Shown: positions 43,329 through 51,206 of the stretch, one piece after another
Position numbering within the stretch: position 1 is the first letter of the stretch
Layout: every line of letters starts with the position of its first letter
Assembly: GCA_035461765.1 (NCBI GenBank)
Contig: DATHUY010000033.1
Location: forward strand, 1-51,206
Direction: 5' to 3'
DNA: 51,206 bases
From: Longimicrobiales bacterium
GTDB lineage: Bacteria; Gemmatimonadota; Gemmatimonadetes; Longimicrobiales; RSA9
Position numbers and translations under genes: made by a program
The notes under the pieces: model-generated
Seen by the model: only the letters and a program-made list of their open reading frames with translations
Told to the model about the DNA's origin: nothing
Databases searched by the model: none

Positions 43329-43532
43329 TCATGCCTCCTGCGGGTAAGCGACTGCAGCCCATGCGAGCGCCGGCGCGGACACAGCCGCGTCCATGGCGCC
43401 GAGGTCGATGGGCAGCTCGATGTAACCGGCACGGTCGAGCAGCAGTGCGGCCACGATCAGCAGCACCACTACCAGCAGGACCCACAGCCATATGCGCCCG
43501 CCGCTCTTCCGCTCCACCCGGATGTCCGCCAT
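43329..43532 (-). CDS. Small single-span membrane protein, 67 aa
   Basis: A short protein with a basic N-terminus (MADIRVERKSGGRI), one strong membrane helix (WLWVLLVVVLLIVAALLLD), and an outside Ala-rich tail (GAMDAAVSAPALAWAAVAY). GAGGAGGG precedes the ATG at 43532 at good spacing. It is directly upstream of the PRC-barrel gene and overlaps its possible start, so the two form a two-gene operon. Function unknown. Confidence 0.75.
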   Translation of the reverse strand: MADIRVERKSGGRIWLWVLLVVVLLIVAALLLDRAGYIELPIDLGAMDAAVSAPALAWAAVAYPQEA

Positions 43533-43701
43533 TGCGGCCCTCCTCTGCAGTGTACCGGGGCCGCGGGGTGCGGCCGCCCGTACGATTGCTGTGCAAGGTG
43601 AGAGCCAGTGCATCGCCGGGCAGCCCGGTGGACGATCCGGCGCTTCTGGTGTAGCATCATGGCGCGCGGGGCGGTACCTCGCAGGAAAGCACCATTCCAG
43701 T

Positions 43702-45303
43702 ATGGATCAGATGTCCAGCAGCACGCTCGCCGATGCCGTCGCACGCCGGCGCACATTTGCCATCATCAGCCACCCTGACGCGGGCAAGACCACGCTCACG
43801 GAGAAGCTGCTGCTGTATGGCGGCGCCATCCACCTGGCGGGCTCGGTCAAGGCGCGGCGGGCGGCGCGTCACGCGACGTCCGACTGGATGAAGCTGGAGC
43901 AGGAGCGCGGGATCTCGATCACGTCCAGCGTGCTGCAGTTCGAATACGACGGCCACAAGGTCAACCTGCTCGATACGCCGGGCCACCAGGACTTCTCGGA
44001 GGACACGTACCGCACGCTGGTCGCTGCGGACAGCGCTGTCATGCTGCTGGACAACCGCAAGGGAGTGGAGGAGCAGACACGCAAGCTGTTCGCCGTATGC
44101 CATCGCCGGCGCACGCCGATATTCGTGTTCGTCAACAAGTGCGACCGTGCCGGCGAGCCGCCGCTCAAGCTGCTCGACGATGTGGAGGCGGAGCTGGGGC
44201 TGCGCTGTTATCCGGTCACGTGGCCCATTGCGGAGGGCGGACGCCTGGTCGGCGTATACGACCGTCTGACTCGCCAGATCCATCTCTTCGACCGGGATGC
44301 GCATCACGGTTCAAAGCAGGCACATGCCCGCCTCGCGGAGCTCGGCACGGAGGAGGCGCGCAGGCTGCTCGGCGAAGAGGCGCACGCGGCACTGCTCGAT
44401 GACATTGAGCTGCTCGACGCGGCCGGCGCGGACTTCGATCAGGATGCGGTCCTGGCAGGCACGCTCGCGCCCGCGTTCTTCGGCAGTGCGCTCACGAACT
44501 TCGGTGTCGAGCCGTTCCTGCACCACTTCCTGGACATGGCACCGCCGCCCGGACCGCGACCGTCGACCGAGGGGATGGTCGATCCGCTCGATGAGTCGTT
44601 CACCGGCTTCGTCTTCAAGATCCAGGCGAACATGGATCCGAAGCACCGCGACCGCATTGCGTTCCTGCGGATCTGCTCCGGCCGCTTCGAGCCCGGGCTG
44701 GTGGTACAGAACACGCGCAGCGGGGACAGTGTCCGGCTGGCGCAGCCACAGCAGTTCATGGCGCAGGAGCGAACGCACATCGAAGAGGCGTGGCCGGGCG
44801 ACGTGGTGGGCCTGCACGACCGGGGCGGCCTGCGCATCGGCGATACGCTGTCGCAGAACGGGCCGATCCACATCGAAGAGATGCCGCGCTTCTCGCCGGA
44901 GCACTTCGCGCGCATCATGGTCCGCGATCCGCTGCGTCGCAAGCACCTGGACAAGGGTCTGCGCCAGCTGTCGGAGGAAGGAGCGGCGCAGGTGTTCTAC
45001 GCAACGACGCACGCGGGACCGGAGCCGCTCGTCGGCGCGGTCGGTCGACTTCAGTTCGACGTCCTGCTGCATCGGCTGAAGCACGAGTACGGTGTCGAGG
45101 CACGTCTGGAGAACCTGCCCTACGGACACGCGCGCTGGGTGACGGGCCCGCGTGCGGAGATCGACCGGCTCGGCGGATCGACGGGGCGCTCCCTCGTGTT
45201 CGACTCGAAGAACCGGCCGCTGCTGCTGTTCGAGTCGGAGTGGACGATGCGTCACACGATCGACAGGCATCCGGACCTGCAGTTTCACGACGTGGCCGTC
45301 TGA
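43702..45303 (+). CDS. prfC: Peptide chain release factor 3
   Basis: Translational GTPase that recycles RF1/RF2 after termination. At 533 residues it has the expected layout: G1 SHPDAGKTT (about 23-31), G3 DTPGHQDF, G4 NKCDR, domain II (TGFVFKIQANMDPKHRDR), and the RF3 C-terminal domain (QFDVLLHRLKHEYGVEARLE). The switch I region RGISITSSVLQF is intact. The start is the ATG at 43702; an ATG at 43711 is possible, and the frame extends further without similarity. A small ArsC-like gene starts 5 bp after its stop and is probably cotranscribed. Confidence 0.96.
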   Translation: MDQMSSSTLADAVARRRTFAIISHPDAGKTTLTEKLLLYGGAIHLAGSVKARRAARHATSDWMKLEQERGISITSSVLQFEYDGHKVNLLDTPGHQDFSEDTYRTLVAADSAVMLLDNRKGVEEQTRKLFAVCHRRRTPIFVFVNKCDRAGEPPLKLLDDVEAELGLRCYPVTWPIAEGGRLVGVYDRLTRQIHLFDRDAHHGSKQAHARLAELGTEEARRLLGEEAHAALLDDIELLDAAGADFDQDAVLAGTLAPAFFGSALTNFGVEPFLHHFLDMAPPPGPRPSTEGMVDPLDESFTGFVFKIQANMDPKHRDRIAFLRICSGRFEPGLVVQNTRSGDSVRLAQPQQFMAQERTHIEEAWPGDVVGLHDRGGLRIGDTLSQNGPIHIEEMPRFSPEHFARIMVRDPLRRKHLDKGLRQLSEEGAAQVFYATTHAGPEPLVGAVGRLQFDVLLHRLKHEYGVEARLENLPYGHARWVTGPRAEIDRLGGSTGRSLVFDSKNRPLLLFESEWTMRHTIDRHPDLQFHDVAV

Positions 45304-45308
45304 CGAGC

Positions 45309-45656
45309 ATGGAGATCCAGATATTCGGCACGAAGAAGAGCGCAGCGACACGCAAGGCGCAGCGCTTCTTCAAGGAGCGCCGCATCACGGTGCACTTCGT
45401 GGACCTCACGCAGCGCGCAGCGTCACCGGGCGAGCTGCGCAGGTTCGTGCAGAAGTTCGGGACGGAGTCGCTGATCGACCGGGACTCGAAACGGTTTACG
45501 GATCTCGGTCTGACGCACGCGCTCTACGGCGATGAGCGCTGGCTGGAGATCCTGGCGGACGAGCCGCTGCTGCTGCGCCAGCCGCTCGTCCGTAACGGCA
45601 GTCAGCTCACGATCGGCGAAGCGGAAGCCACGTGGAAGCAGTGGGCCGGCAGGTGA
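45309..45656 (+). CDS. ArsC/Spx-like protein lacking the active-site cysteine
   Basis: A 115-residue thioredoxin-fold protein of the ArsC/Spx/YffB family: strand MEIQIFGTKKS, helix ATRKAQRFFKERRI, then VHFVDLTQR, the helical SPGELRRFVQKFG region, and the closing LLLRQPLVRNG that normally holds the conserved Arg. The family's catalytic Cys (usual NC at the end of strand 1) is replaced by Lys-Ser, and there is no cysteine anywhere in the protein, so it cannot act as a thiol reductase. Spx members can act by protein binding instead, a possible role. It lies 5 bp after prfC. Confidence 0.85.
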   Translation: MEIQIFGTKKSAATRKAQRFFKERRITVHFVDLTQRAASPGELRRFVQKFGTESLIDRDSKRFTDLGLTHALYGDERWLEILADEPLLLRQPLVRNGSQLTIGEAEATWKQWAGR

Positions 45657-45665
45657 CGCGCTGAC

Positions 45666-46475
45666 TCAGTCGACGTCGAAGAGAGCACCGAACTCCGAGG
45701 CAGTCAGCTTCACTCCCGTGAAGAACTCTCCGAACTCGCCGTACTTCGCGCTCGCCTCATCGTAGCGCATCTCGGTTACGATGCGCTTGAACTCGAGCGG
45801 ATCCTTCGCGAACAGCGTGACGCCCCACTCCCAGTCGTCCAGCCCGGTCGAGCCCGTTATTACCTGGAACACGCGCCCTGCGTACCGGCGGCCCGTGAGG
45901 CCGTGCTCGCGCATGAGCCGGTTGCGTTCCGTCACGGGCAGCGAATACCAGTTGTCCGGGTGCACGCGTCGCTTGCTCATGGGATAGAAGCTCACGTACC
46001 GCATGTCATCGGGCACGCGCGGAAACAGGCGGGTCTCCACGTGCGGACTGGCGCGTTCCGCAGCGGCCGCCTCCTCGAGCAGCCGGTCGAATTCCTTCGA
46101 CAGCGGCTTCGCTTCCGCGGCTGCTTCGGCGGTGGCATGGTAGAGGCCGGCCTCGGTAACGGACGTGTAATCGTGCTCGAGGCGGAGTGCAGCCCCCGGA
46201 CGGGACCGGCGCAGCCGCATGTCGACGCGCCCGAGATCGTCGAGCGTCTCGCGGAAATGGACGAACATCAGGTCCGCCATGCCACCGACCAGCTGGTAAA
46301 CGCCGCTCCACCCTGCTTCCGACGGCGTACTGATCGAGGTGATGAGGTCGGTCGCGGCAGAACGCATGTTCGCCCGCTCCACCGCGGGCATGGCCCGCAC
46401 GGCCGTCCAGTCGATCGCCATCATCTGATGAAGCGCATACCACCCCTCGAGAGTGGCAGGTGCCAGTTCCGACAT
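45666..46475 (-). CDS. hemQ: HemQ / coproheme decarboxylase (chlorite dismutase-like)
   Basis: Last enzyme of the coproporphyrin-dependent haem pathway: it converts coproheme III to haem b by two oxidative decarboxylations. At 269 residues it fits the HemQ branch of the chlorite dismutase family. Likely active residues are Y177 in DNWYSLPVTER (matching the catalytic Tyr of Firmicute HemQ) and the haem ligand H191 in MREHGLTGRRY. The C-terminal GSTGLDDWEWGVTLF and MRYDEASAKYGEFGEFF stretches are typical. AGGAAGG precedes the ATG at 46475. No other haem genes are nearby. It converges with the ArsC-like gene. Confidence 0.93.
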   Translation of the reverse strand: MSELAPATLEGWYALHQMMAIDWTAVRAMPAVERANMRSAATDLITSISTPSEAGWSGVYQLVGGMADLMFVHFRETLDDLGRVDMRLRRSRPGAALRLEHDYTSVTEAGLYHATAEAAAEAKPLSKEFDRLLEEAAAAERASPHVETRLFPRVPDDMRYVSFYPMSKRRVHPDNWYSLPVTERNRLMREHGLTGRRYAGRVFQVITGSTGLDDWEWGVTLFAKDPLEFKRIVTEMRYDEASAKYGEFGEFFTGVKLTASEFGALFDVD

Positions 46476-46786
46476 GTGTTCCTTCCTGTAATGCTGTTCA
46501 CTGCGCCGCAATTGATACCCGCGCCGCTGCCGCGGCAAGTCGGGCCCGGAGTCACCACGTTCACGGGCAGTGAGCACTGACGCCGGCAGCCGACGTTTTT
46601 AACCGGTGCCCGGTAATTTGTGTCACGGGCGGAGCGGCCGTGCCAGAACCGCGGCGTGCCGGCTCCAGCATTTTCAAGGGCTTGCAGCCCGCTTGCCGTC
46701 CGGCCGCACCCTTGCGAGGTTGATGCGCCGTCCCGCCTCTCCCCGCGGGCACATCAACGTCCACGGGCAGCCGGAAGAAAAACACT
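46476..46786. other. Divergent intergenic region between hemQ and the diguanylate cyclase
   Basis: About 310 bp holding the starts of two divergent genes. An AT-rich patch with TTTTTAA near 46606-46612 could be part of a promoter. I looked for a c-di-GMP riboswitch before the cyclase and saw none of its conserved cores. No gene recognised. Confidence 0.45.
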
Positions 46787-47995
46787 GTGTCGCTGAAGAC
46801 GCTCTTCACGCTGGTCGCGCCCGGCGCGGTGACGCTCACCGCGGCCGGCATGCTACTCGTGTTCATGCCGACGACGGACCTGCTGGGACAGGCGTCGCGC
46901 GGCTATCCGCTGGTGGCGCTCGCCGTCGCCGTGCTCCTCGCCTGGCGCATGCATCGCAGCCGCGTGCTGCTGACCGCGCTGCTGCTGCTGGCAGCACAGG
47001 GCGTGCTGCATGAGCAGGCCTTCGGCGGCAGCCACGCAGTGACGACGCTCACGGCCACGCTCCTGCCCGTGCTCGTGGCGGTGCTCGCACTGTCCACGGA
47101 CCGCAATGTCGCGGGCCGGCACGTCGCCGTGCAGACTCTGCTGCTCGTCATGATGGCGGGCGGCGCCACGGCCGCGTTGATCGCCGCGCCGGCGGAAACG
47201 CAGTTCTTCCTGACGTACCACTTCATCGATCCGATCTACACCAGCTGGACGGGGCTCGAGCAGGTCGCGCTCGCCGCGGCGCTCACCGGCCTCGGCACGC
47301 TCGCCGCGATAGCACTTTTCCGTGAGAAGGCGACGGACGCGGGGCTGGGCTGGGCCGCGCTCGCCGGTGTTCTCGCGACGGCGCAGCCGGCGGGCACGAC
47401 GGGACGCGGCATCTGGATGCTCGCGGCCGGGCTGGTGCTGATCATTACACTCGTGGAAGCGGCGTACATGATGGCGTTCCACGATGAGCTGACGGGGCTG
47501 CCTGCGCGGCGCGTGCTGTCGCAGACGCTGTCGGCCCTGCGACCGCCCTACACCGTTGCGATCGTCGATGTCGATCACTTCAAGTCGTTCAACGACCGCT
47601 ATGGACACGACGTGGGCGACGAAGTGCTGCGCATGGTGGCCAGCCGGCTCGCAGCGGTTACCGGCGGTGGCCGCGCCTACCGCTCGGGCGGTGAGGAATT
47701 CACGATCGTGTTTCCCGGAAAGACGAAAGCGGAAGCGCTGCCGCACGTCGAGGAAGTCCGCGAGGCGGTCGCGAGTGCGAAGTTCACGCTGCGGCGGCAG
47801 CCGCGGCCGACGAAAGCCGAAGGAGAGCGCCGGCGCGGCATGCGCAAGAGCGACGAGCGCCGCATCGGCGTCACCATCAGTGTCGGCCTCGCCGGTGTGG
47901 ACAGCCGCAACCCGACGACGGATGCCGTCGTGAAGGCCGCCGACAAGGCCATGTATCGCGCGAAGAAGAACGGACGGAACCGGGTGGTGGCATAG
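46787..47995 (+). CDS. Membrane-bound GGDEF diguanylate cyclase
   Basis: Makes the second messenger c-di-GMP from two GTP. The 402-residue protein has about seven hydrophobic segments in its first 220 residues, then a GGDEF domain. The active site is SGGEEF (about 299-304), an active variant; the substrate-binding VDVDHFKSFNDRYGHDVGD is intact. No RxxD inhibitory site is seen before the GGEEF. A charged insertion (RRQPRPTKAEGERRRGMRKS) sits between the GGEEF and the final ISVGLAG strand. The start is GTG at 46787 with GGAAGA upstream. It diverges from hemQ. Confidence 0.92.
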   Translation: MSLKTLFTLVAPGAVTLTAAGMLLVFMPTTDLLGQASRGYPLVALAVAVLLAWRMHRSRVLLTALLLLAAQGVLHEQAFGGSHAVTTLTATLLPVLVAVLALSTDRNVAGRHVAVQTLLLVMMAGGATAALIAAPAETQFFLTYHFIDPIYTSWTGLEQVALAAALTGLGTLAAIALFREKATDAGLGWAALAGVLATAQPAGTTGRGIWMLAAGLVLIITLVEAAYMMAFHDELTGLPARRVLSQTLSALRPPYTVAIVDVDHFKSFNDRYGHDVGDEVLRMVASRLAAVTGGGRAYRSGGEEFTIVFPGKTKAEALPHVEEVREAVASAKFTLRRQPRPTKAEGERRRGMRKSDERRIGVTISVGLAGVDSRNPTTDAVVKAADKAMYRAKKNGRNRVVA

Positions 47996-48007
47996 ACCTC
48001 ACACCCT

Positions 48008-49171
48008 TCAGCTCATCATCTCGTACAATCCGCGCGCGCCGGCTGAATCCGGAAAGACGCGGTCCGCCTGCGCGGCCGTCAGGTCGAACGTTCCGGCGAT
48101 CGCACCCTTCAGAACCGCTCGCGTATCGAGCGTGGGCTTCAGGTCGCGCCCCTCGTAGAGCGCCTGGGTCGCGAGGCCCGGCCAGTCGGAGAGAATGGCG
48201 GAGCGCGCGAGCCGGGGCCCGAGCACGAAGCCGGCGCCCGCAGTGCCGTGATCGGTGCCGCGCGTACCGTTCGGGCGCGCCGTGCGACCGAACTCCGTCA
48301 TCACGACCACCGTCGTATCGCGCCACGCCGATGCCATCTCTGCGCGGAACGCCACGAGCCCATCGGCCAGCTGAGCGAGGAGCCGGTCGAGCGCTCCGCC
48401 CGCGGCACCCTGATTCGCGTGCGTGTCCCAGCCGCTGAACTCGACCGCCGCGACGTTGGGGCCGGTGCTCTGCCGGAGGATGCGCGCAGCTGCACGCATG
48501 AGCGGCACGATGCCGGCGCGGCGTGCACCGCCACCCGCCATCGCTTCTTCGCCGACCGCCTCCTGCTGCTGAAGCGCCGCCTCGAACTGTCCATGCAGTG
48601 TGCCGTCCGCGCGATAGAGCACGGCGAGACGTTCGAGAAACGCGTCGTCTACTACACCGAGCTGTGCCGGTGACCATGTCTGCACGGCATGCGGCCCGCT
48701 CATCGAGCGCGGCATGCCGGACGCGATCGCGATCCCCGACCGCTCGCCCGGCATGACCTGCAGCAGGCGGTTGAGCCAGCCGTCGGAAGCGCCCACCGGC
48801 CGGTCGAGGCCGGTCTCGAGAATCGCCTGTCCATCGAAGTGGCTGCGCGTACGATACGGTATCGCCATCGCATGCAGCACGACGAGCTCGCCCTCATCCC
48901 AGAACGCACGCAGCGGCGCCAGGCCGGGTGCCAGGCCGAACGTCTCATCCAGCTCCACTACATCCGACGCGCCGAATGCCAGTGCGCCGCGCAGGCTGCG
49001 GTACGCGGGGTCACCGACGGGAATCACCGCGGCGAGACCGTCGAACCCGCCGCGCAGGAGAACGAACACCAGGCGGCCGGGCTGCCGGATGTGCGCAAAG
49101 CTCACGGTCGGAAAGCCGAACGTCGCCACGCCGCCCCAGCACATGTTCCGGAGAAACTCACGTCGCTGCAT
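48008..49171 (-). CDS. DUF1501 family protein, Tat-exported
   Basis: A 387-residue protein of the DUF1501 family, distantly related to alkaline phosphatase/sulfatase folds. The N-terminus QRREFLRNMCWGGVATFGF has the twin arginines and hydrophobic stretch of a Tat signal. Family marks include VFVLLRGGFDGLAAVIP, a HFDGQAILETG motif, GWDTHANQ, and VVVMTEFGRTARPNG...DHG, whose Asp/His residues could bind metal. It starts at ATG 49171 with a perfect GGAGGTGATC. It begins 2 bp after the DUF1800 stop, the conserved partner arrangement. The substrate is unknown. Confidence 0.92.
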   Translation of the reverse strand: MQRREFLRNMCWGGVATFGFPTVSFAHIRQPGRLVFVLLRGGFDGLAAVIPVGDPAYRSLRGALAFGASDVVELDETFGLAPGLAPLRAFWDEGELVVLHAMAIPYRTRSHFDGQAILETGLDRPVGASDGWLNRLLQVMPGERSGIAIASGMPRSMSGPHAVQTWSPAQLGVVDDAFLERLAVLYRADGTLHGQFEAALQQQEAVGEEAMAGGGARRAGIVPLMRAAARILRQSTGPNVAAVEFSGWDTHANQGAAGGALDRLLAQLADGLVAFRAEMASAWRDTTVVVMTEFGRTARPNGTRGTDHGTAGAGFVLGPRLARSAILSDWPGLATQALYEGRDLKPTLDTRAVLKGAIAGTFDLTAAQADRVFPDSAGARGLYEMMS

Positions 49172-49173
49172 GA

Positions 49174-50538
49174 TCACCTCCACTGGAATGCAGGCGCTGC
49201 GAGCGCGAGAGCAACCCGCTCGGCGTTGTCGATGGTGTCGTCCGCGAGCATGTCGCGGAGCGGATCCGTCGCTGCCGTTTCCACGACATCGAGGAGCGTG
49301 CGCGGATCAAGACCGGGCGGTACGCGGCGCGCGACCGTGCGTGCGAGCTCGGCCCGATTCAGCAGCGAGTCGGGATCCGCCCATTCACGCGCAGTGTCGC
49401 CGAAACCGTTCGGTGCGGGCGGCGACCACATCGGATGGCGCAGCTGGCGCAGCAGCGGCGGCAGCGCGCCTGCACGCCTGATGTCGAGCGCACGCAGAAC
49501 CGCGATCAGCCAGTCCTGCGGCGAACGGAACTTGCGCGCCTGCCCGCTCCAGGCGTCCGGGTGTTCGACGAGTGCTCGCGTGGTGACACGCAGATCACCG
49601 TCGCTGTCCGCGAACGCGCGCGCTACGGCAGCGACGGTGGCAGGAGGCGGCGTGTCCGAGACGAAGTGGCGGACCAGCTTGTCCGCGATGAACCGCGACG
49701 TCGCGGGATGGCGGCACAGGGCGCGTATCGCTCGACGTCCCTCCTCCACACCCGCCTCGCCATAATCCGTGCCGAGCACGACCTTGGAACCGGGCTCGTG
49801 CAGCAGCGGGTCGAACGCGAAGCGCAGCACGCCAGCGCCGGCGACGCCCGGGCGCGCCCCGCCCCGCCCCGTAACTGTCCAGCCCGTCAGGATGCGCGCG
49901 AGCTCCTGTACGTCGCCCTGCGTGTACCCGCCATCCACGCCGAGCGTGTGCAGCTCGAGCAGCTCGCGCGCGTAGTTCTCGTTGAGTCCGCGCCGCGCGC
50001 CCGCACGCGCGCGCTGCCGCCGCGCCGCGGGCGACGCCGGACCGATCGACTGCGCGTTGTCGAGATAGAGCAGCATTGCAGGATGCATCGCGGACGCCAG
50101 CACCATGTCCTCGAAGCGCCCGAGCACATGCGGCCTGATCGCCTCCCGCTCGTACGCACCCGCGAGCGCCGCCACGACCACCTTGCCCGCCATCGACACG
50201 CACAGATGGTTGGACCAGAACGCCGTGAGTCGCTCCACGACCGGCGCATCCGTCGTGACACGCTGCTCCAGCGCCGCAGCCATCTCCGCCGCGGTGATCG
50301 CTGTGATGCGGCGGCGGGCGCGCGCAGCGGCCTCCCTGTCGCCCGACGACTGCGCAGCACGCAGGTCCCCCAGGGCATTCGACGCGTCGACATGCGCCCG
50401 TTCCGCGGACGGCGCCGAGGGCGGCCGATCCAGCTGCTCCAGCACCCAGCCGCGCGGCTCGGAGATGTCGTGCTTCTCGCCCGGACGGGCACCCAGCCCG
50501 AAACGGTTCAGCGCCTGCAATGCGGGATCGATCGTCAT
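49174..50538 (-). CDS. DUF1800 family protein
   Basis: A 454-residue mostly helical protein of the DUF1800 family. Hallmarks: ALNRFGLGARPGE near the start, ERLTAFWSNHLCVS, HPAMLLYLDN, LNENYARELLELHTLGVDGG, and the C-terminal KFRSPQDWLIAVLRAL. It has no clear signal peptide from the ATG at 50538, so it is either cytoplasmic or carried out together with its Tat-exported DUF1501 partner. The pair recurs in many bacteria, and no biochemical activity is established for DUF1800 as far as I know. An upstream ATG at 50649 lacks similarity. Confidence 0.92.
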   Translation of the reverse strand: MTIDPALQALNRFGLGARPGEKHDISEPRGWVLEQLDRPPSAPSAERAHVDASNALGDLRAAQSSGDREAAARARRRITAITAAEMAAALEQRVTTDAPVVERLTAFWSNHLCVSMAGKVVVAALAGAYEREAIRPHVLGRFEDMVLASAMHPAMLLYLDNAQSIGPASPAARRQRARAGARRGLNENYARELLELHTLGVDGGYTQGDVQELARILTGWTVTGRGGARPGVAGAGVLRFAFDPLLHEPGSKVVLGTDYGEAGVEEGRRAIRALCRHPATSRFIADKLVRHFVSDTPPPATVAAVARAFADSDGDLRVTTRALVEHPDAWSGQARKFRSPQDWLIAVLRALDIRRAGALPPLLRQLRHPMWSPPAPNGFGDTAREWADPDSLLNRAELARTVARRVPPGLDPRTLLDVVETAATDPLRDMLADDTIDNAERVALALAAPAFQWR

Positions 50539-50693
50539 GATCTCGTGGACTGAAGGAGCGTGCCGGCATGTGCCCGGCCTCCTCAGGATGACACGCGAGT
50601 CCCTCCATCCGTTGGAGGGAGGCGAAGAGCAGTGCGTTGCGGGGTGCACAGGGACGTCTGAGAGCGTTCTGTGATGGCGGGCCCGGAACGCAG

Positions 50694-50719
50694 GGAGCCC
50701 CCGCCGTGGCGGGGGCTCC
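50694..50719 (-). terminator. 12-bp GC hairpin after the L,D-transpeptidase gene
   Basis: Positions 50694-50705 and 50708-50719 are perfect complements with two bases between them, giving a very strong stem 28 bp after the transpeptidase stop (minus strand) and about 155 bp before the DUF1800 start. No T-run follows. Probable transcript end separating the two genes. Confidence 0.6.
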
Positions 50720-50747
50720 TGCGCAACTGTTCACGTTCCGGTAGCGA

Positions 50748-51206
50748 TCAGCCGTCGAACCGATACGTGCCGCCGGCATCCACCAGCACCTGCGGCAGAC
50801 GATGATGCTTCTCGAAGTACTCGTACCCGGGCTGCAGCGTCCTCCAGAACCGGAGCAGCTCCGGGTGGTCGGCGAACACGTCCTTCATCCGGCGCATCTC
50901 GGCATTGTCCAGCCGCGCCGGGAAGATGTGCACGGGGATGCGGGTCTGGCCCATCGCGTGCGCCTCGATCCCGATCCAGTACAGCTCCTCGATTCCCTCG
51001 TCCGTCATGGCGAGGCAGCCTTCGGAAACGCAGTCGCCATGGATGTAGATGTCGCCGCCCAGGTTGCCATCCGGATTCGCGGCGCGATCGCGTGCATTCG
51101 GATAGTCGACGCGCATCGACAGATGATAGCTGCTGTTGGGGTTGAAGAGGTCGATGTTGTAGAACCCCTCCGGAACCTGAGCGTCGCCCTGGTGCCGCTT
51201 CGGTCC
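50748..51206 (-). CDS. L,D-transpeptidase (YkuD family), 5' end outside the window
   Basis: The C-terminal 152 residues of a YkuD-fold enzyme, which cross-links peptidoglycan or attaches proteins to it through a catalytic Cys. The visible sequence begins GPKRHQGDAQVPEGFY, typical of the YafK/ErfK branch, and holds the catalytic motif IHGDCVSEGCLAM with the His and the nucleophilic Cys of the SEGC element. The reading frame is open to the right edge of the window, so the start and any signal peptide lie beyond it. Confidence 0.9.
   Translation of the reverse strand, partial: GPKRHQGDAQVPEGFYNIDLFNPNSSYHLSMRVDYPNARDRAANPDGNLGGDIYIHGDCVSEGCLAMTDEGIEELYWIGIEAHAMGQTRIPVHIFPARLDNAEMRRMKDVFADHPELLRFWRTLQPGYEYFEKHHRLPQVLVDAGGTYRFDG

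Noticed and set aside
46576-46786. A c-di-GMP riboswitch ahead of the diguanylate cyclase
   Set aside because: I found none of the conserved core sequences of either known class, so a riboswitch is not supported.
1-51206. CRISPR array, prophage, integrase or transposase
   Set aside because: No regularly spaced repeats were noticed, and no predicted protein resembles a recombinase, phage structural protein or Cas protein.

Overview
This window is a gene-dense, strongly GC-rich stretch of bacterial chromosome. The gene set points to a diderm (Gram-negative-type) heterotroph, most likely Gemmatimonadota or a close relative; this is inferred from gene content and style, not from a marker-gene tree. 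Supporting points are an MlaEFD-type lipid transporter and predicted outer-membrane barrels, a HemQ-type coproheme decarboxylase, a phosphofructokinase with pyrophosphate-type residues, a secreted M14 peptidase, and a DUF1800/DUF1501 pair. I see no prophage, insertion sequence, integrase or CRISPR array. It reads as core and housekeeping chromosome rather than a genomic island.

Layout. (1) 1-3.7 kb: a MetS-like micro-protein, a small orphan gene with a 14-bp hairpin behind it, a cytochrome c lipoprotein, a PfkB sugar kinase, and a FeoA-like protein coupled to a tiny gene. (2) 3.7-12.6 kb, all minus strand: a tightly packed unit running NSS transporter, zincin metallopeptidase, unknown protein, PolX, endonuclease III, TPR membrane protein and YyaL/DUF255, followed by an HD-domain protein. 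(3) 12.6-15.6 kb: a roughly 240-bp element bounded by inverted CACAGAG-type repeats, glycyl-tRNA synthetase, and three small genes with hairpin terminators. (4) 15.8-18.2 kb: the mlaE-mlaF-mlaD operon. (5) 18.4-24.2 kb: hybrid histidine kinase, tRNA-Ala(UGC), a predicted outer-membrane barrel, two uncharacterised genes, and a D-threonine aldolase-like enzyme behind a 17-codon leader ORF. (6) 24.3-30 kb: aconitase, a membrane protein, uridine kinase and gamma-glutamyltransferase. (7) 30-40 kb: a CHASE3 hybrid kinase coupled to an App1-like phosphatase, a small orphan, and a secreted M14 peptidase overlapping an acyl-CoA dehydrogenase with a TerB-like N-terminus. (8) 39.6-43.5 kb: membrane protein, PPi-type phosphofructokinase, MFS transporter, PRC-barrel protein and a small membrane protein. 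(9) 43.7-51.2 kb: release factor 3, a cysteine-free ArsC-like protein, HemQ, a diguanylate cyclase, DUF1800 and DUF1501, and a partial L,D-transpeptidase at the right edge.

The most notable items are as follows. The phosphofructokinase messenger can fold a 15-bp stem that buries both its Shine-Dalgarno sequence and its GTG start (40022-40079). PolX has lost the palm-domain catalytic aspartates but keeps its PHP nuclease residues. The ArsC-like protein has no cysteine. A 28-bp inverted repeat abuts the uridine kinase start. A terminator-like hairpin lies so close to tRNA-Ala that it may also carry the tRNA promoter. I found no obviously new multi-gene defence or biosynthetic system.
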